A stretch of 13,571 bases of DNA, taken from NCBI GenBank assembly GCA_027077325.1, contig JALTGF010000034.1, forward strand, positions 1 to 13,571, written 5' to 3'. The notes below the pieces were generated by a model that worked only from the letters and a program-made list of their open reading frames with translations, had not been told where the DNA came from and searched no databases. The position numbers and the translations under genes are program-made. Source of the DNA: an archaeon. Its GTDB lineage: Archaea; Undinarchaeota; Undinarchaeia; Undinarchaeales; JALTGF01. Numbering within the stretch: the first letter of the stretch is position 1; each line of letters begins with the position of its first letter. This document shows positions 6,022-13,411 of this stretch, piece by piece.

Positions 6022-6330
6022 CTATTTGTATATTTCGGTTACTTTATATAGCACTTTACTAAAATTTGAAATTTTTTTATTTCTAATTTTGATGCCTTCA
6101 TGTTCTAAAAGAAAAATTTTCTTTTGAAGGCCCTGAGAATAACCACCTAATGAACCATCTGCGCAGACAACTCTGTGGCAAGGAATCACAATCAGCTTTT
6201 TGTTTCTTTTAAGCGCCTGGCCAACTGCCCGCGGACTTGTCTTTAACGCACGGGCAATTTCCCCGTAAGTTGTTACTTTTCCGCGTGGAATTTTCTTTGT
6301 AAGATTTAGGACTTTCTGGTAAAAATCCAT
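6022..6330 (-). CDS. ogt: O6-alkylguanine-DNA alkyltransferase, short single-domain form
   Basis: Suicide repair enzyme that moves alkyl groups from O6 of guanine to its own cysteine. The product is 102 aa and consists essentially of the DNA-binding/active-site domain, without the N-terminal RNase H-like domain of full-length Ada/Ogt/MGMT. All key residues are present: active-site PCHRV with Cys51, Tyr22 in TTYGE, the arginine finger in SPRAVG (Arg34, equivalent to human Arg128), the Asn hinge (Asn43) and the GGYSQGL loop. The Cys argues against the alkyltransferase-like proteins that lack it. I chose the ATG at 6330 rather than an upstream start at 6354 because a TATA-like box lies 27 nt upstream of 6330 and the upstream start would overlap it. 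Divergent from nreA. Confidence 0.9.
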   Translation of the reverse strand: MDFYQKVLNLTKKIPRGKVTTYGEIARALKTSPRAVGQALKRNKKLIVIPCHRVVCADGSLGGYSQGLQKKIFLLEHEGIKIRNKKISNFSKVLYKVTEIYK

Positions 6331-6333
6331 AAG

Positions 6334-6363
6334 AATAAATTGAAGTCTTTCCAATTAATATTT
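6334..6363. promoter_or_regulatory. Interlocked divergent promoters of ogt and nreA
   Basis: Only 33 bases separate the two start codons. On the minus strand ATAAATATTAA (about 6363-6353) sits about 27 nt upstream of the ogt ATG. On the plus strand AATAAATTG (6334-6342) sits about 26 nt upstream of the nreA ATG. Each TATA box therefore lies next to the other gene's start, and the two transcripts probably compete for the same DNA. Confidence 0.5.
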
Positions 6364-7563
6364 ATGGTTTTAACCCCAGATATTTGCCCTGTTTGCAAAG
6401 TTAGGCACACACCAGAAGACATAAAGAAATGCCCCCTAGTTGCAAGAATGACCTTGCCAAGGCTACAAAAAGTTGGAGAGGAGTTTTTTGGGCCAAGCAG
6501 TTCAATTTTTGTTGGGCATGTTGGATATCCAAGAGTGAACGTTGGACCAATGGGAATTGTTGAACCATCTGCAGTTATTGAGCCAAAGGAGTGGTTTGGA
6601 AAAGATTATTTTCAGTTGCTTGGAATGCGCGCCGCAGTGATTAGGACAAAGAGAAAGCAAAGTGTTTATTCAAAAACAAGATTTTTGGAAGAAAATCAAG
6701 AGTTAGTTTTAGCAAAAAAGCCAACAGATGTTGAACTAAAATTTAAGAGAAAGCCATTTTACGACTTTAAATTTTCTGACATAACCTCACCAATTGGCCC
6801 TACTGCCACACTTGAAAAAATGCGCCTTGCAGAAAATCCAAAAATTTCTAGAAAAGTTGAGTATGTGGTTACAGACGAGTTAAAGGCAACTGAAGCCACA
6901 GTTGAGCTTTATACATTAAATTTAGATGTTTACAAAATAAAAGATATACTTAGTGCAGGGGCACTTGGCTTGGAGCAAAACAAGAAGTTGGTTCCAACCA
7001 GATGGTCAATCACGGCCGTTGACGATATACTTGGAAAACACATTATTCAGGAAATTAAAGAGTATCCAGAAGTTAATGATTTTTTAGTTTTTGAATCTGA
7101 ATACATGGACAATCATTTCCTAGTTTTGTTTATGCCAGGAAAATGGGAGTTTGAAAACTTTGAAGCATGGGCGCCAGGATCATATTGGGCATTTAATTTG
7201 AAGAAGCCACAAATTTTAGAAGAATACGAACCCTGGCAAGGAAGAACAAAGTACGCAGAAAAAGAAACTGGCGGCTATTATGCATCGCGATTGGGAGTTT
7301 TAGAAGGCCTTTACAAAATGAAAAGACAAGCAAGAGTTGTTGTTTTTAGGGAGGTTTATGAAGGGTACACCATACCATTGGGAGTATGGCAGGTTCGCGA
7401 GAACGTAAGGAATGCATTTAAGCATAGCCCGAGAAAATATGAAACCATTGGAGTAGCTTTAAAGGATATTTCAAGCAGGTTAAGGCTGCCAATAGGTGGA
7501 TATATAAAACAAAGCAAAATTTTGAAGCAAAAAAGATTGTACGAGTTTATAAAAAAGGATTAA
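6364..7563 (+). CDS. nreA: DNA repair protein NreA
   Basis: Archaeal Nre family repair factor, described in haloarchaea as working with nucleotide excision repair in a PCNA-dependent way after crosslink damage. The product is 399 aa, the normal length. The N-terminal zinc-binding signature is clear: CPVC at 8-11 and a further Cys at 23 in CPLVARM. The conserved family blocks FFGPSSSIFVGHVGYPRVNVGPMG and the C-terminal VREN(V)RNAF...PRKYE region are also present. The last 11 residues contain QKRLYEFI (389-396), fitting the PCNA-interacting Q-x-x-hydrophobic-x-x-aromatic pattern. The ATG at 6364 is preferred over an in-frame TTG at 6340 because the former has a correctly spaced A/T box and begins close to the zinc motif. 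The TPR gene follows after 24 nt. Confidence 0.93.
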   Translation: MVLTPDICPVCKVRHTPEDIKKCPLVARMTLPRLQKVGEEFFGPSSSIFVGHVGYPRVNVGPMGIVEPSAVIEPKEWFGKDYFQLLGMRAAVIRTKRKQSVYSKTRFLEENQELVLAKKPTDVELKFKRKPFYDFKFSDITSPIGPTATLEKMRLAENPKISRKVEYVVTDELKATEATVELYTLNLDVYKIKDILSAGALGLEQNKKLVPTRWSITAVDDILGKHIIQEIKEYPEVNDFLVFESEYMDNHFLVLFMPGKWEFENFEAWAPGSYWAFNLKKPQILEEYEPWQGRTKYAEKETGGYYASRLGVLEGLYKMKRQARVVVFREVYEGYTIPLGVWQVRENVRNAFKHSPRKYETIGVALKDISSRLRLPIGGYIKQSKILKQKRLYEFIKKD

Positions 7564-7587
7564 TAAGAATTGATACACTTTTAGAGT

Positions 7588-8787
7588 ATGGGTTTAGACA
7601 ACAGTATTAGTGAAAAATTTGTAAAAGCAAAAACACTTACTAAAGAAGGTGATTTTGAGCAAGCAATTGAAATTTGGGAAGAGGTAATTCCAGTAATAGA
7701 GACAGAGAGGTATTCACAGAGGATAATTACTTTTGGAGAGGGAAGTCCAGATGCACATCTTCTAAGAGAGTATAATTCAATTTTAAAAGCACTTGCTTCT
7801 GCTTATGGATATGCAGGTAAATGTTACTATAAAGTTGGAAAGTATGAGGAGTCCCTTGAGTATTTTAAAAAAGCACTTCAGGAATGGCTGGATCTTAAAG
7901 ATGAGGTAAGTGTTTTGCATTGCTATGAAGACATTGCAAAAGCACTTGAAGGGATGAGAGAATTTCAGGAAGCAATTAGAATTAGGAAACATATTGACAC
8001 TAGATTCAAAGAACTAAAATTAGAAAAATTCCGAGATGGTAACTTAAACCTTTTAGGGATGGACCTATTCAATACGGGAGCATATGAAGAAGCGTACGCC
8101 CTACATAAAAGGCTAATTCCAATGCTAATAAAAACAAAAAGGTATGAAGACCTGGCGTATGCGTATAACCGTTTTGCAAATCTTTCGTGGAAGGTAAATA
8201 AGAGCATGGTGCAATATTTTATCTACAAGTCAAAGGCGCTTGAGTACTTTAGAAAAGTTTGCAAAGACCTTGACGATGATCAAAAGTTGGGGATCCTTAG
8301 AAACCTAGCCGAGAATTCTGACTTCTTAGCGTATAGGATTTTTAAAACAAAGGAAAATAAAGAATTAAAAAGCCTTAAAGTAGCAAAAAAAGCAATGATT
8401 GAAAATTTAGTTGATGAGAGCATAACGAGATACATTAGGATATTAAAAAAAGAAGGCACAATAACTGAGGACGACGGTTTTATTTATTTTCTGGCAATGC
8501 TAGGAAAGGATCCAGAGAGGTTGATAATATATCTTAGAGTTTCTTCAGCAATTGCATACGCAACTTGGCTTGAAAAAATAAAAGGGAAGTGGAATGAAAA
8601 GGACACCAAAGTAGTCCACGAGTTCGAATGGATTTGCCATATGCTTGAAAAAGACGAAAAACTTGTTAAAAAATATTATTCAGAGAGCGTATTTGAAGAG
8701 ATTATGAGGATTTATGGAAATTTAAAAGAATTCATGAAAAAACACGATATTGAACCCAAAAAACCAGGAGAGATTTTTGAACAATAG
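7588..8787 (+). CDS. TPR-repeat protein, 399 aa
   Basis: Soluble all-helical protein with tetratricopeptide repeats, a scaffold for protein-protein contacts. Recognisable repeats lie at about residues 8-41 (GDFEQAIEIWEEVI), 71-104 (GKCYYKVGKYEESLEYFKKAL), 109-142 (REFQEAIRIRKHI) and 153-186 (FNTGAYEEAYALHKRLI). The second half (about 200-399) is helical, lysine-rich and without clear repeats. There is no signal peptide, membrane segment or catalytic motif. The start is 24 nt after the nreA stop; TTAATAAG near 7561-7568 could be an independent TATA box for a leaderless message. The partner is unknown; the membrane protein gene downstream and nreA upstream are candidates only by position. Confidence 0.8.
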   Translation: MGLDNSISEKFVKAKTLTKEGDFEQAIEIWEEVIPVIETERYSQRIITFGEGSPDAHLLREYNSILKALASAYGYAGKCYYKVGKYEESLEYFKKALQEWLDLKDEVSVLHCYEDIAKALEGMREFQEAIRIRKHIDTRFKELKLEKFRDGNLNLLGMDLFNTGAYEEAYALHKRLIPMLIKTKRYEDLAYAYNRFANLSWKVNKSMVQYFIYKSKALEYFRKVCKDLDDDQKLGILRNLAENSDFLAYRIFKTKENKELKSLKVAKKAMIENLVDESITRYIRILKKEGTITEDDGFIYFLAMLGKDPERLIIYLRVSSAIAYATWLEKIKGKWNEKDTKVVHEFEWICHMLEKDEKLVKKYYSESVFEEIMRIYGNLKEFMKKHDIEPKKPGEIFEQ

Positions 8788-8796
8788 GCAAAGTTC

Positions 8797-8819
8797 TTAA
8801 ATAAAAAATTTTTATTTAA
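8797..8819. repeat. Perfect AT-only palindrome before the membrane protein gene
   Basis: TTAAATAAAAA and TTTTTATTTAA form exact 11-bp arms around a single A. The left part (CTTAAATAAA, about 8796-8805) is placed to act as the TATA box for the gene at 8825. On the RNA the palindrome plus its T-run could also terminate the TPR transcript. With composition this biased, it may also be chance. Confidence 0.4.
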
Positions 8820-8824
8820 TTTTA

Positions 8825-9424
8825 ATGGATGAGGACATAATAATAACAAAAAGGGTAATTAAGATTCTTGGAATGGTTTTGCTTGGTATTTATATAGGCA
8901 TGAGCATAATCTCTCCCGGATTTAGGGAAGTTTCAGGGAGGTTTGTTGCGCTTTTTTTTGCGATTACCAAGGATTTTTCAACAGGATACGCCCTTGTCCC
9001 AGTTTACATAAATTGGTTGAGTAGTGAATATTTTCAGGAAAAAATAAAAACAAGTTTAGGGAATGCCGCAAAGAATGGATTTACTGGCCTTTGGGTTTCT
9101 GTGGAATGGATTAGAACAACCTATATAAAATTTGAGTACAATCCAAATCCGCTTTTATTTACAGGAAAGATAATAATATCCATTCTAGTGCTTTTGTATG
9201 GGGTGCTTATAATAAGAGCCGCAGCAAAAGGTGAGAGCATTGTAAGTGTCGTTGGGCGCGTTAGGGAGGTTTCATACATTGCAATTGTTGTTACACCAAT
9301 TGTTTATGAAGTTGTTCCATTTGATTTGACAACGCTTATTGCAATTATTGTTTTCTATCCTCTGTTTTATGGTCTTACAGAATTCTTTATAGATTTACTT
9401 CCAACTCCCCCTGGAGAAGGTTAG
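8825..9424 (+). CDS. Multi-pass membrane protein, 199 aa, unrecognised
   Basis: Integral membrane protein with about five predicted helices: around residues 11-31 (VIKILGMVLLGIYIGMSIIS), 38-60, 108-131 (LFTGKIIISILVLLYGVLII), 147-166 and 168-191 (LTTLIAIIVFYPLFYGLTEF). The loop between the second and third helices is charged and contains ..EYFQEKIKTSLGNAAKNG. There is no cleavable signal peptide, transport motif or catalytic signature, and I do not recognise a family. It follows the TPR gene by 37 nt, a gap occupied by an AT palindrome. It ends right against the YchF-type GTPase gene on the opposite strand, with no intergenic space. Confidence 0.75.
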   Translation: MDEDIIITKRVIKILGMVLLGIYIGMSIISPGFREVSGRFVALFFAITKDFSTGYALVPVYINWLSSEYFQEKIKTSLGNAAKNGFTGLWVSVEWIRTTYIKFEYNPNPLLFTGKIIISILVLLYGVLIIRAAAKGESIVSVVGRVREVSYIAIVVTPIVYEVVPFDLTTLIAIIVFYPLFYGLTEFFIDLLPTPPGEG

Positions 9425-10618
9425 CTACTTAGAATAGGAAATTTTGATAACATCACCATTTTTTAGTTCGTGATCTGCGCCAAGTTTCATTTTAGTGCGT
9501 GCGTCAATTCCACAAATAAAGTTCTCACCAATATCAGTATGAATTTTATAGGCAAACTCTCTAACTGTTGTTCCTTTTGGAACTAAGTAGGCATCTGGAA
9601 GAACATTGCCATTCTTATCTGTTAATTTGTTTTCATCTTCAACAGGATAGACAACAATTAAGTTTAAGAGCTCAAGAGCAGCGGCGTTTAAGGTTTGCTG
9701 AACACCTGTATTCCCAAGTTTTTTCAGAACATTTTCCCTTATAAATTCTAATGCTTTTTTCTGTTTTTCATCAATTTGGCCTACAATCTCAAAATCAGGG
9801 TCACCAGGGACATACCTTATAAGACCTGCCTTGTCAGCGCGCCTAAGCGCCAGTTCAGAGTCAGCCGCAGCAGGGATAACTTTTGAGCCCATTTTCAGCT
9901 TTTCAAGGTTACTCTCGGCTTCTTTTAGGTCAAATTTGTTTGCGCATATTAGGATTGGCTTTGAAACTTCTCGTAATGCGGTTGAAAATTTTTCCAAGTC
10001 CCCATCAGACCAAGAGGATGGCTTTTCAATGTCCAAATTTGCTTTTTTTGCCGCAATTGAGATATGGTGCTCTTTTAATCCCAACCCAGAAAATCTCTTT
10101 GCAAGTTCTCGCAAGATGTCTTTTTTTGCAAGTTGCACCTCTCGACTTATTTTTTTCCAGTCCTTTTTTAAAAGGGAGAGAAACCAGAGATCAATTTCCC
10201 TTTCCAAAAATTTGACATCTTCGCTTGGGTCGTGCTCTCCGGGCTTGCAGGGCTTTCCCTCTGCATCGGTCGCTCCGGCTGCATCTACGATATGGATTAA
10301 AGCATCCGCCTGCCTTAGGTCATCTAAAAATTGGTTTCCAAGCCCTTTCCCTTCGTGCGCGCCTGGGACAAGTCCAGCAACATCTAAAAGTTCAACAGGG
10401 ATAAAACGCTGCCCATTTATACATATAGAATTTTTGGGATTGCACTTCACATTGAATTCCTTGCAAACACAATCAACCCTGACATAGCCAACCCCGTGAT
10501 TTGCCTTAATTGTAGTAAATGGGTACGAAGCAATGGGAACACTAGAAAGAGTCGCCGCATTAAAGAATGTGCTCTTTCCACAATTTGGCTTTCCAACTAA
10601 ACCAATTAATTTTGCCAT
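9425..10618 (-). CDS. ychF: YchF/OLA1-type GTPase (ATPase) with TGS domain
   Basis: Obg-superfamily P-loop NTPase of 397 aa, ribosome-associated in other organisms and often preferring ATP. G1 is GKPNCGKST (residues 9-17), G3 DVAGL (79-83) and G4 NKFD (227-230). The segment LVPGAHEGKGLGNQFLDDLRQAD is characteristic of the archaeal branch. That branch also has a cysteine-containing insert between G1 and G3, here C50, C52, C59 and C66, which might bind a metal. A helical domain follows (about 130-210). The C-terminal TGS domain runs from about 330 and ends GDVIKISYSK. The frame extends upstream to 10741, but the ATG at 10618 starts exactly at MAKLIGLVG, the usual beginning, and a TATA-like box lies about 30 nt upstream. 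Confidence 0.93.
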   Translation of the reverse strand: MAKLIGLVGKPNCGKSTFFNAATLSSVPIASYPFTTIKANHGVGYVRVDCVCKEFNVKCNPKNSICINGQRFIPVELLDVAGLVPGAHEGKGLGNQFLDDLRQADALIHIVDAAGATDAEGKPCKPGEHDPSEDVKFLEREIDLWFLSLLKKDWKKISREVQLAKKDILRELAKRFSGLGLKEHHISIAAKKANLDIEKPSSWSDGDLEKFSTALREVSKPILICANKFDLKEAESNLEKLKMGSKVIPAAADSELALRRADKAGLIRYVPGDPDFEIVGQIDEKQKKALEFIRENVLKKLGNTGVQQTLNAAALELLNLIVVYPVEDENKLTDKNGNVLPDAYLVPKGTTVREFAYKIHTDIGENFICGIDARTKMKLGADHELKNGDVIKISYSK

Positions 10619-10638
10619 CCTACCAAAAATATATAATT

Positions 10639-10656
10639 GATAATAAATATAAATAG
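10639..10656. promoter_or_regulatory. Shared A/T box between ychF and the KH-protein gene
   Basis: An 18-base A/T block containing ATAAATATAAAT on the plus strand and ATTTATATTTAT on the minus strand. Its centre is about 29 nt from the ychF ATG (10618) and 30 nt from the KH-protein ATG (10678). It could therefore act as a TATA box in both directions. Confidence 0.5.
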
Positions 10657-10677
10657 TATGGGGAGAACGGAGTAAGT

Positions 10678-11181
10678 ATGAAAGCACCAATTTGCAAGAT
10701 TTGCCAAAGGTCAGATATACTTTGCGCAGGGTGCCAGGCAAAACTTGACAATGGAGAGATTAGTTTGCATGATGTTGAAGTAGCCAGGGCGCTAGCTAAA
10801 TTGAGTGACAGATACTCTGCAATTGAAAAGACAGAGTTCAAAAAAGCATTTGGTATTGGAAATCTCACAATTATTATGGTTCCAAAAGGCATGGCCGGGC
10901 AGATGATTGGCCGCAGAGGGATCTTCATTAAAGAGCTATCAAAAATGCTAAACAAGAAGATTAAAATTGTTGAAGAAACTCCTGACAACAAGGAACTTAT
11001 TCAAAAAGTTCTTTTCCCAGCAAAACTTATTGGAGTTAATATTGTTTATGGCCCTAATAAAACAGAAAGTTACAAAGTAAGAGTCCCAAAGGAAGACCGA
11101 AACAGAGTTTTTGACAAAGAACTTTTGGAAAAGTTTTTCTCAGAATTGTTGAAGGGAGAAACAAGTATTATATTTGAGTAA
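10678..11181 (+). CDS. Zinc-ribbon and KH domain protein, archaeal NusA-like factor
   Basis: 167-aa RNA-binding protein. The N-terminus has a four-cysteine zinc site, CKIC (6-9) and CAGC (16-19). A KH domain follows from about residue 62 with the GxxG loop GRRG (78-81) in GMAGQMIGRRGIFIKEL. The next block, KVLFPAKLIGVNI, closely resembles the segment after the first KH domain of archaeal NusA (the -APAKV- region). This is why such proteins are annotated as NusA-like transcription elongation factors. A second, weaker KH-like stretch (YKVRVPKEDRNRV) follows. RNA binding in transcription or RNA turnover is inferred. GGAG lies 8 nt before the ATG. ABCE1 starts 16 nt after the stop, so the two are probably co-transcribed. 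Confidence 0.75.
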   Translation: MKAPICKICQRSDILCAGCQAKLDNGEISLHDVEVARALAKLSDRYSAIEKTEFKKAFGIGNLTIIMVPKGMAGQMIGRRGIFIKELSKMLNKKIKIVEETPDNKELIQKVLFPAKLIGVNIVYGPNKTESYKVRVPKEDRNRVFDKELLEKFFSELLKGETSIIFE

Positions 11182-11197
11182 ACTAATTCTAAGTAAG

Positions 11198-12922
11198 ATG
11201 AGAGTTGCTGTTATAGACAAGGATTTAGTAACAGAAGAATGCACTAGACTTATTATTAAGGATTGCCCAGTAAATAGGACCGGGAAAGAGTGCATTGTTT
11301 TGGGAGAAGACGGAAAACCAATAATTAATGAGGAACTTTGCATTGGCTGTGGCATTTGCGTTAAGAGGTGCCCAAAAGGTGCTATTACAATAGTTTCGCT
11401 GCCAGAGGAACTTCATAAAAATTGCTTGCATCGATATGGAGAGAATGGATTTGCACTTTACAAAGCGCCAATACCTTCAAAAGGAGAAGTTTTAGGAATT
11501 CTTGGACAAAACGGCACAGGAAAATCAACCGCAATAAAAATCCTTTCAAACCAAATAAAGCCAAATTTAGGAAAAGAAAGGGAAGCAACAAAAGAAGAAC
11601 TTAAAAAGTTTTTTGCTGGCTCAGAGCTTCAATCCTATTTTGAGGATATAGACAAAAAGAAAATTGCATACAAGCCACAGGATGTTGACAAGATACCAAA
11701 AGTTTTTGAAGGGACTGTCCGCGAGCTTTTAAAACAGGCAGACGAGCGAGGCATTTTTGAGAAGATTACAAGAGAACTTGAAATGCTAAACTGCTTGGAC
11801 ACTTCAATAAAAGAAATTTCAGGTGGGGAACTGCAAAAAACAGCAATTGCCGCAACAATTATGAAAGATGCAGAAGTTTACTTTTTTGATGAGCCATCCA
11901 GTTATTTGGATGTAAGAGAGCGATTGAGGATTGCAAAGACAATAAGGAAACTTGCAAAAGAAAAACTAGTTGTTCTTGTTGAGCACGACCTGATTGTTTT
12001 AGACTACCTTGCAGATCGCGTGCAGGTATTTTACGGGAAGCCAGCTGCCTATGGAATTGTGAGTTTTCCTAAGTCAGTCCGGCTGGGCATAAATGAATAC
12101 TTAAAGGGGTATCTCCGCGAAGAAAACATAAGGTTTAGGGACCAGCCACTTAAATTTATTGTAAAGGCACCAACCGGAAAAGGGAAGGCAACGCCGCTCA
12201 TAACTTTTGAGGGCATAAAGAAAAAATTTGAAAAATTTCAACTGGAAGCCCAAAAGGGAGAAATTTACAATAAGGAAATTGTCGGAATTCTCGGTCCAAA
12301 CGCAACTGGGAAAACCACATTTATGAAAATCCTCGCAGGAGCTTTAGAGGCGGATGAGGGTTCATTTAGCAGGGAAATTAAGATTTCATACAAACCACAG
12401 TACATAAAGCCGGAAGAGGACTTGCTGGTAATGCTTGCACTTAAGGGTGTTTCAAAAAAGCTCATATCAAAACTTGGGCTTGAGAAATTAATGGAAAAAA
12501 CATTGTTCCAGCTCTCGGGCGGGGAATTGCAAAGGGTTTCAATTGCTTCCTGCCTTAGCAAAGATGCTGATCTTTATCTTTTGGACGAGCCATCAGCACA
12601 CCTTGATGTTGAGCAGAGGATTAACGTTGCAGACATTCTAAGAAAGGAAATTGAACTAAAAGAAAAAGCAGCAGTTGTGATTGACCACGACATAATGTTT
12701 CTTGACTACATTTCCGACCGGCTGATGCCATTCCTGGGGGAATCCGGAAAATACGGGGTTGGAAAAGGGCCGTTTGACATGAAAGAGGGAATGAACCTTT
12801 TCTTAAAGGACCTGGGAATTACTTTCCGAAGAGATGAGGAAACAAAAAGACCGCGCGCAAATAAAGAAGGTTCTGTTTTGGACAGGGAGCAGAAAGAAAA
12901 AGGAGAGTATTACTATAGTTAG
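11198..12922 (+). CDS. abcE1: ABCE1/Rli1 ribosome-recycling ATPase with a degenerate Fe-S domain
   Basis: Splits ribosomes into subunits after termination, with aRF1 or Pelota. The product is 574 aa, slightly shorter than the roughly 590-600 usual for the family. The ferredoxin-like domain keeps the full second motif C-x2-C-x2-C-x3-C-P (Cys48, 51, 54, 58), but the first motif retains only Cys15 and Cys23 of four expected ligands. NBD1: Walker A GQNGTGKST (103-111), signature SGGE (208-211), Walker B FFDEP. NBD2: Walker A GPNATGKTT (366-374), signature SGGE (440-443), LLDEP. The segment before the second signature is shorter than usual. The invariant C-terminus (RPRANKEGS...GEYYY) is intact, so this is not a pseudogene. 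The ATG at 11198 is preferred over a TTG at 11174, which overlaps the upstream gene. Confidence 0.95.
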   Translation: MRVAVIDKDLVTEECTRLIIKDCPVNRTGKECIVLGEDGKPIINEELCIGCGICVKRCPKGAITIVSLPEELHKNCLHRYGENGFALYKAPIPSKGEVLGILGQNGTGKSTAIKILSNQIKPNLGKEREATKEELKKFFAGSELQSYFEDIDKKKIAYKPQDVDKIPKVFEGTVRELLKQADERGIFEKITRELEMLNCLDTSIKEISGGELQKTAIAATIMKDAEVYFFDEPSSYLDVRERLRIAKTIRKLAKEKLVVLVEHDLIVLDYLADRVQVFYGKPAAYGIVSFPKSVRLGINEYLKGYLREENIRFRDQPLKFIVKAPTGKGKATPLITFEGIKKKFEKFQLEAQKGEIYNKEIVGILGPNATGKTTFMKILAGALEADEGSFSREIKISYKPQYIKPEEDLLVMLALKGVSKKLISKLGLEKLMEKTLFQLSGGELQRVSIASCLSKDADLYLLDEPSAHLDVEQRINVADILRKEIELKEKAAVVIDHDIMFLDYISDRLMPFLGESGKYGVGKGPFDMKEGMNLFLKDLGITFRRDEETKRPRANKEGSVLDREQKEKGEYYYS

Positions 12923-12967
12923 ATAATGCTATTTCTAGTTAAATTATTAATTACGCAAGTACCAATA

Positions 12968-13005
12968 TTTTAAATAAGAAGAGAAGCTATTTGAAAATGA
13001 GGTGA
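12968..13005 (+). promoter_or_regulatory. Promoter and Shine-Dalgarno of the HNH gene
   Basis: TATA-like TTTTAAATAAG (about 12968-12978) should start transcription near 12999. There GAGGTGA (12999-13005), an exact match to the archaeal anti-Shine-Dalgarno complement, precedes the ATG at 13013 by seven bases. The leader is thus short but carries one of the best ribosome binding sites in the window. Confidence 0.5.
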
Positions 13006-13012
13006 ATAGATA

Positions 13013-13405
13013 ATGCCAAGAAAAGAACTTATTAATTGGGGCATAAAACCATTAAATATCGGAAAACCAGCAAGGAAACGCAGGAGGTCATTAGGAATAA
13101 GAGAACGGCAGATCCTTTATGAAAGAGCAAAAGGTAGATGTGAAGCATGTGGTAAAAAAATTAGTTTTTCTGAGATGCAAGTAGGACATAAAAGAGCATA
13201 CTCAAAAGGAGGGGCTACGACACTAGCAAATTCGGTATGTTTATGCTATAAATGTAACAAACTTCAAGGAACCGACAGCTTTGAAACACTAAAGAAAAAA
13301 TTAGCAGGGACCTATCGGAAGAGATCTAAAAAAAGCAAGTCAAGAAAAACAAGAAAGAAGACACCTAAGTTGTTCGATATAAGACTTTCAAAAATTAAAA
13401 TTTAA
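13013..13405 (+). CDS. HNH endonuclease-like protein, 130 aa, standalone
   Basis: Small basic protein with a zinc-finger HNH nuclease domain at residues 43-86. CxxC at 43-46 and CxxC at 78-81 form the zinc site. The metal-dependent core reads GHKRAYSKGG (His59), ANSV (Asn73) and CNKLQG (Asn82), the HNN variant common in the family. The N-terminal 42 residues are basic and helical (KRRRSLGIRERQILYERAKGR). The C-terminus (about 92-118) is a lysine/arginine tail (RKRSKKSKSRKTRKKTPK), consistent with nucleic-acid binding. I see no restriction, toxin-immunity, intron or phage partner nearby. The fumarase-family gene starts 6 nt downstream, so they may form one transcript. The biological role is open. 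Confidence 0.82.
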   Translation: MPRKELINWGIKPLNIGKPARKRRRSLGIRERQILYERAKGRCEACGKKISFSEMQVGHKRAYSKGGATTLANSVCLCYKCNKLQGTDSFETLKKKLAGTYRKRSKKSKSRKTRKKTPKLFDIRLSKIKI

Positions 13406-13411
13406 GTTGAG

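Noticed and set aside
9831..10487. 218-codon plus-strand open frame opposite ychF.
   Set aside because: It is antisense to a clearly functional GTPase gene, serine/phenylalanine-rich as expected for the complement of a lysine/glutamate-rich gene, and has no promoter.
10619..10741. A 41-residue N-terminal extension of the YchF-type GTPase.
   Set aside because: It would run through the promoter region and into the divergent KH gene; the family begins at the MAKLIGLVG position.
11174..11197. TTG start giving ABCE1 eight extra residues.
   Set aside because: It overlaps the end of the KH gene, adds no conserved sequence and no cysteine; the ATG at 11198 matches the family start.
11198..12922. 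Possibility that ABCE1 is a decaying pseudogene because of the missing cysteines.
   Set aside because: Both Walker A, both signature and both Walker B motifs and the invariant C-terminus are intact in one uninterrupted frame, which argues for selection.
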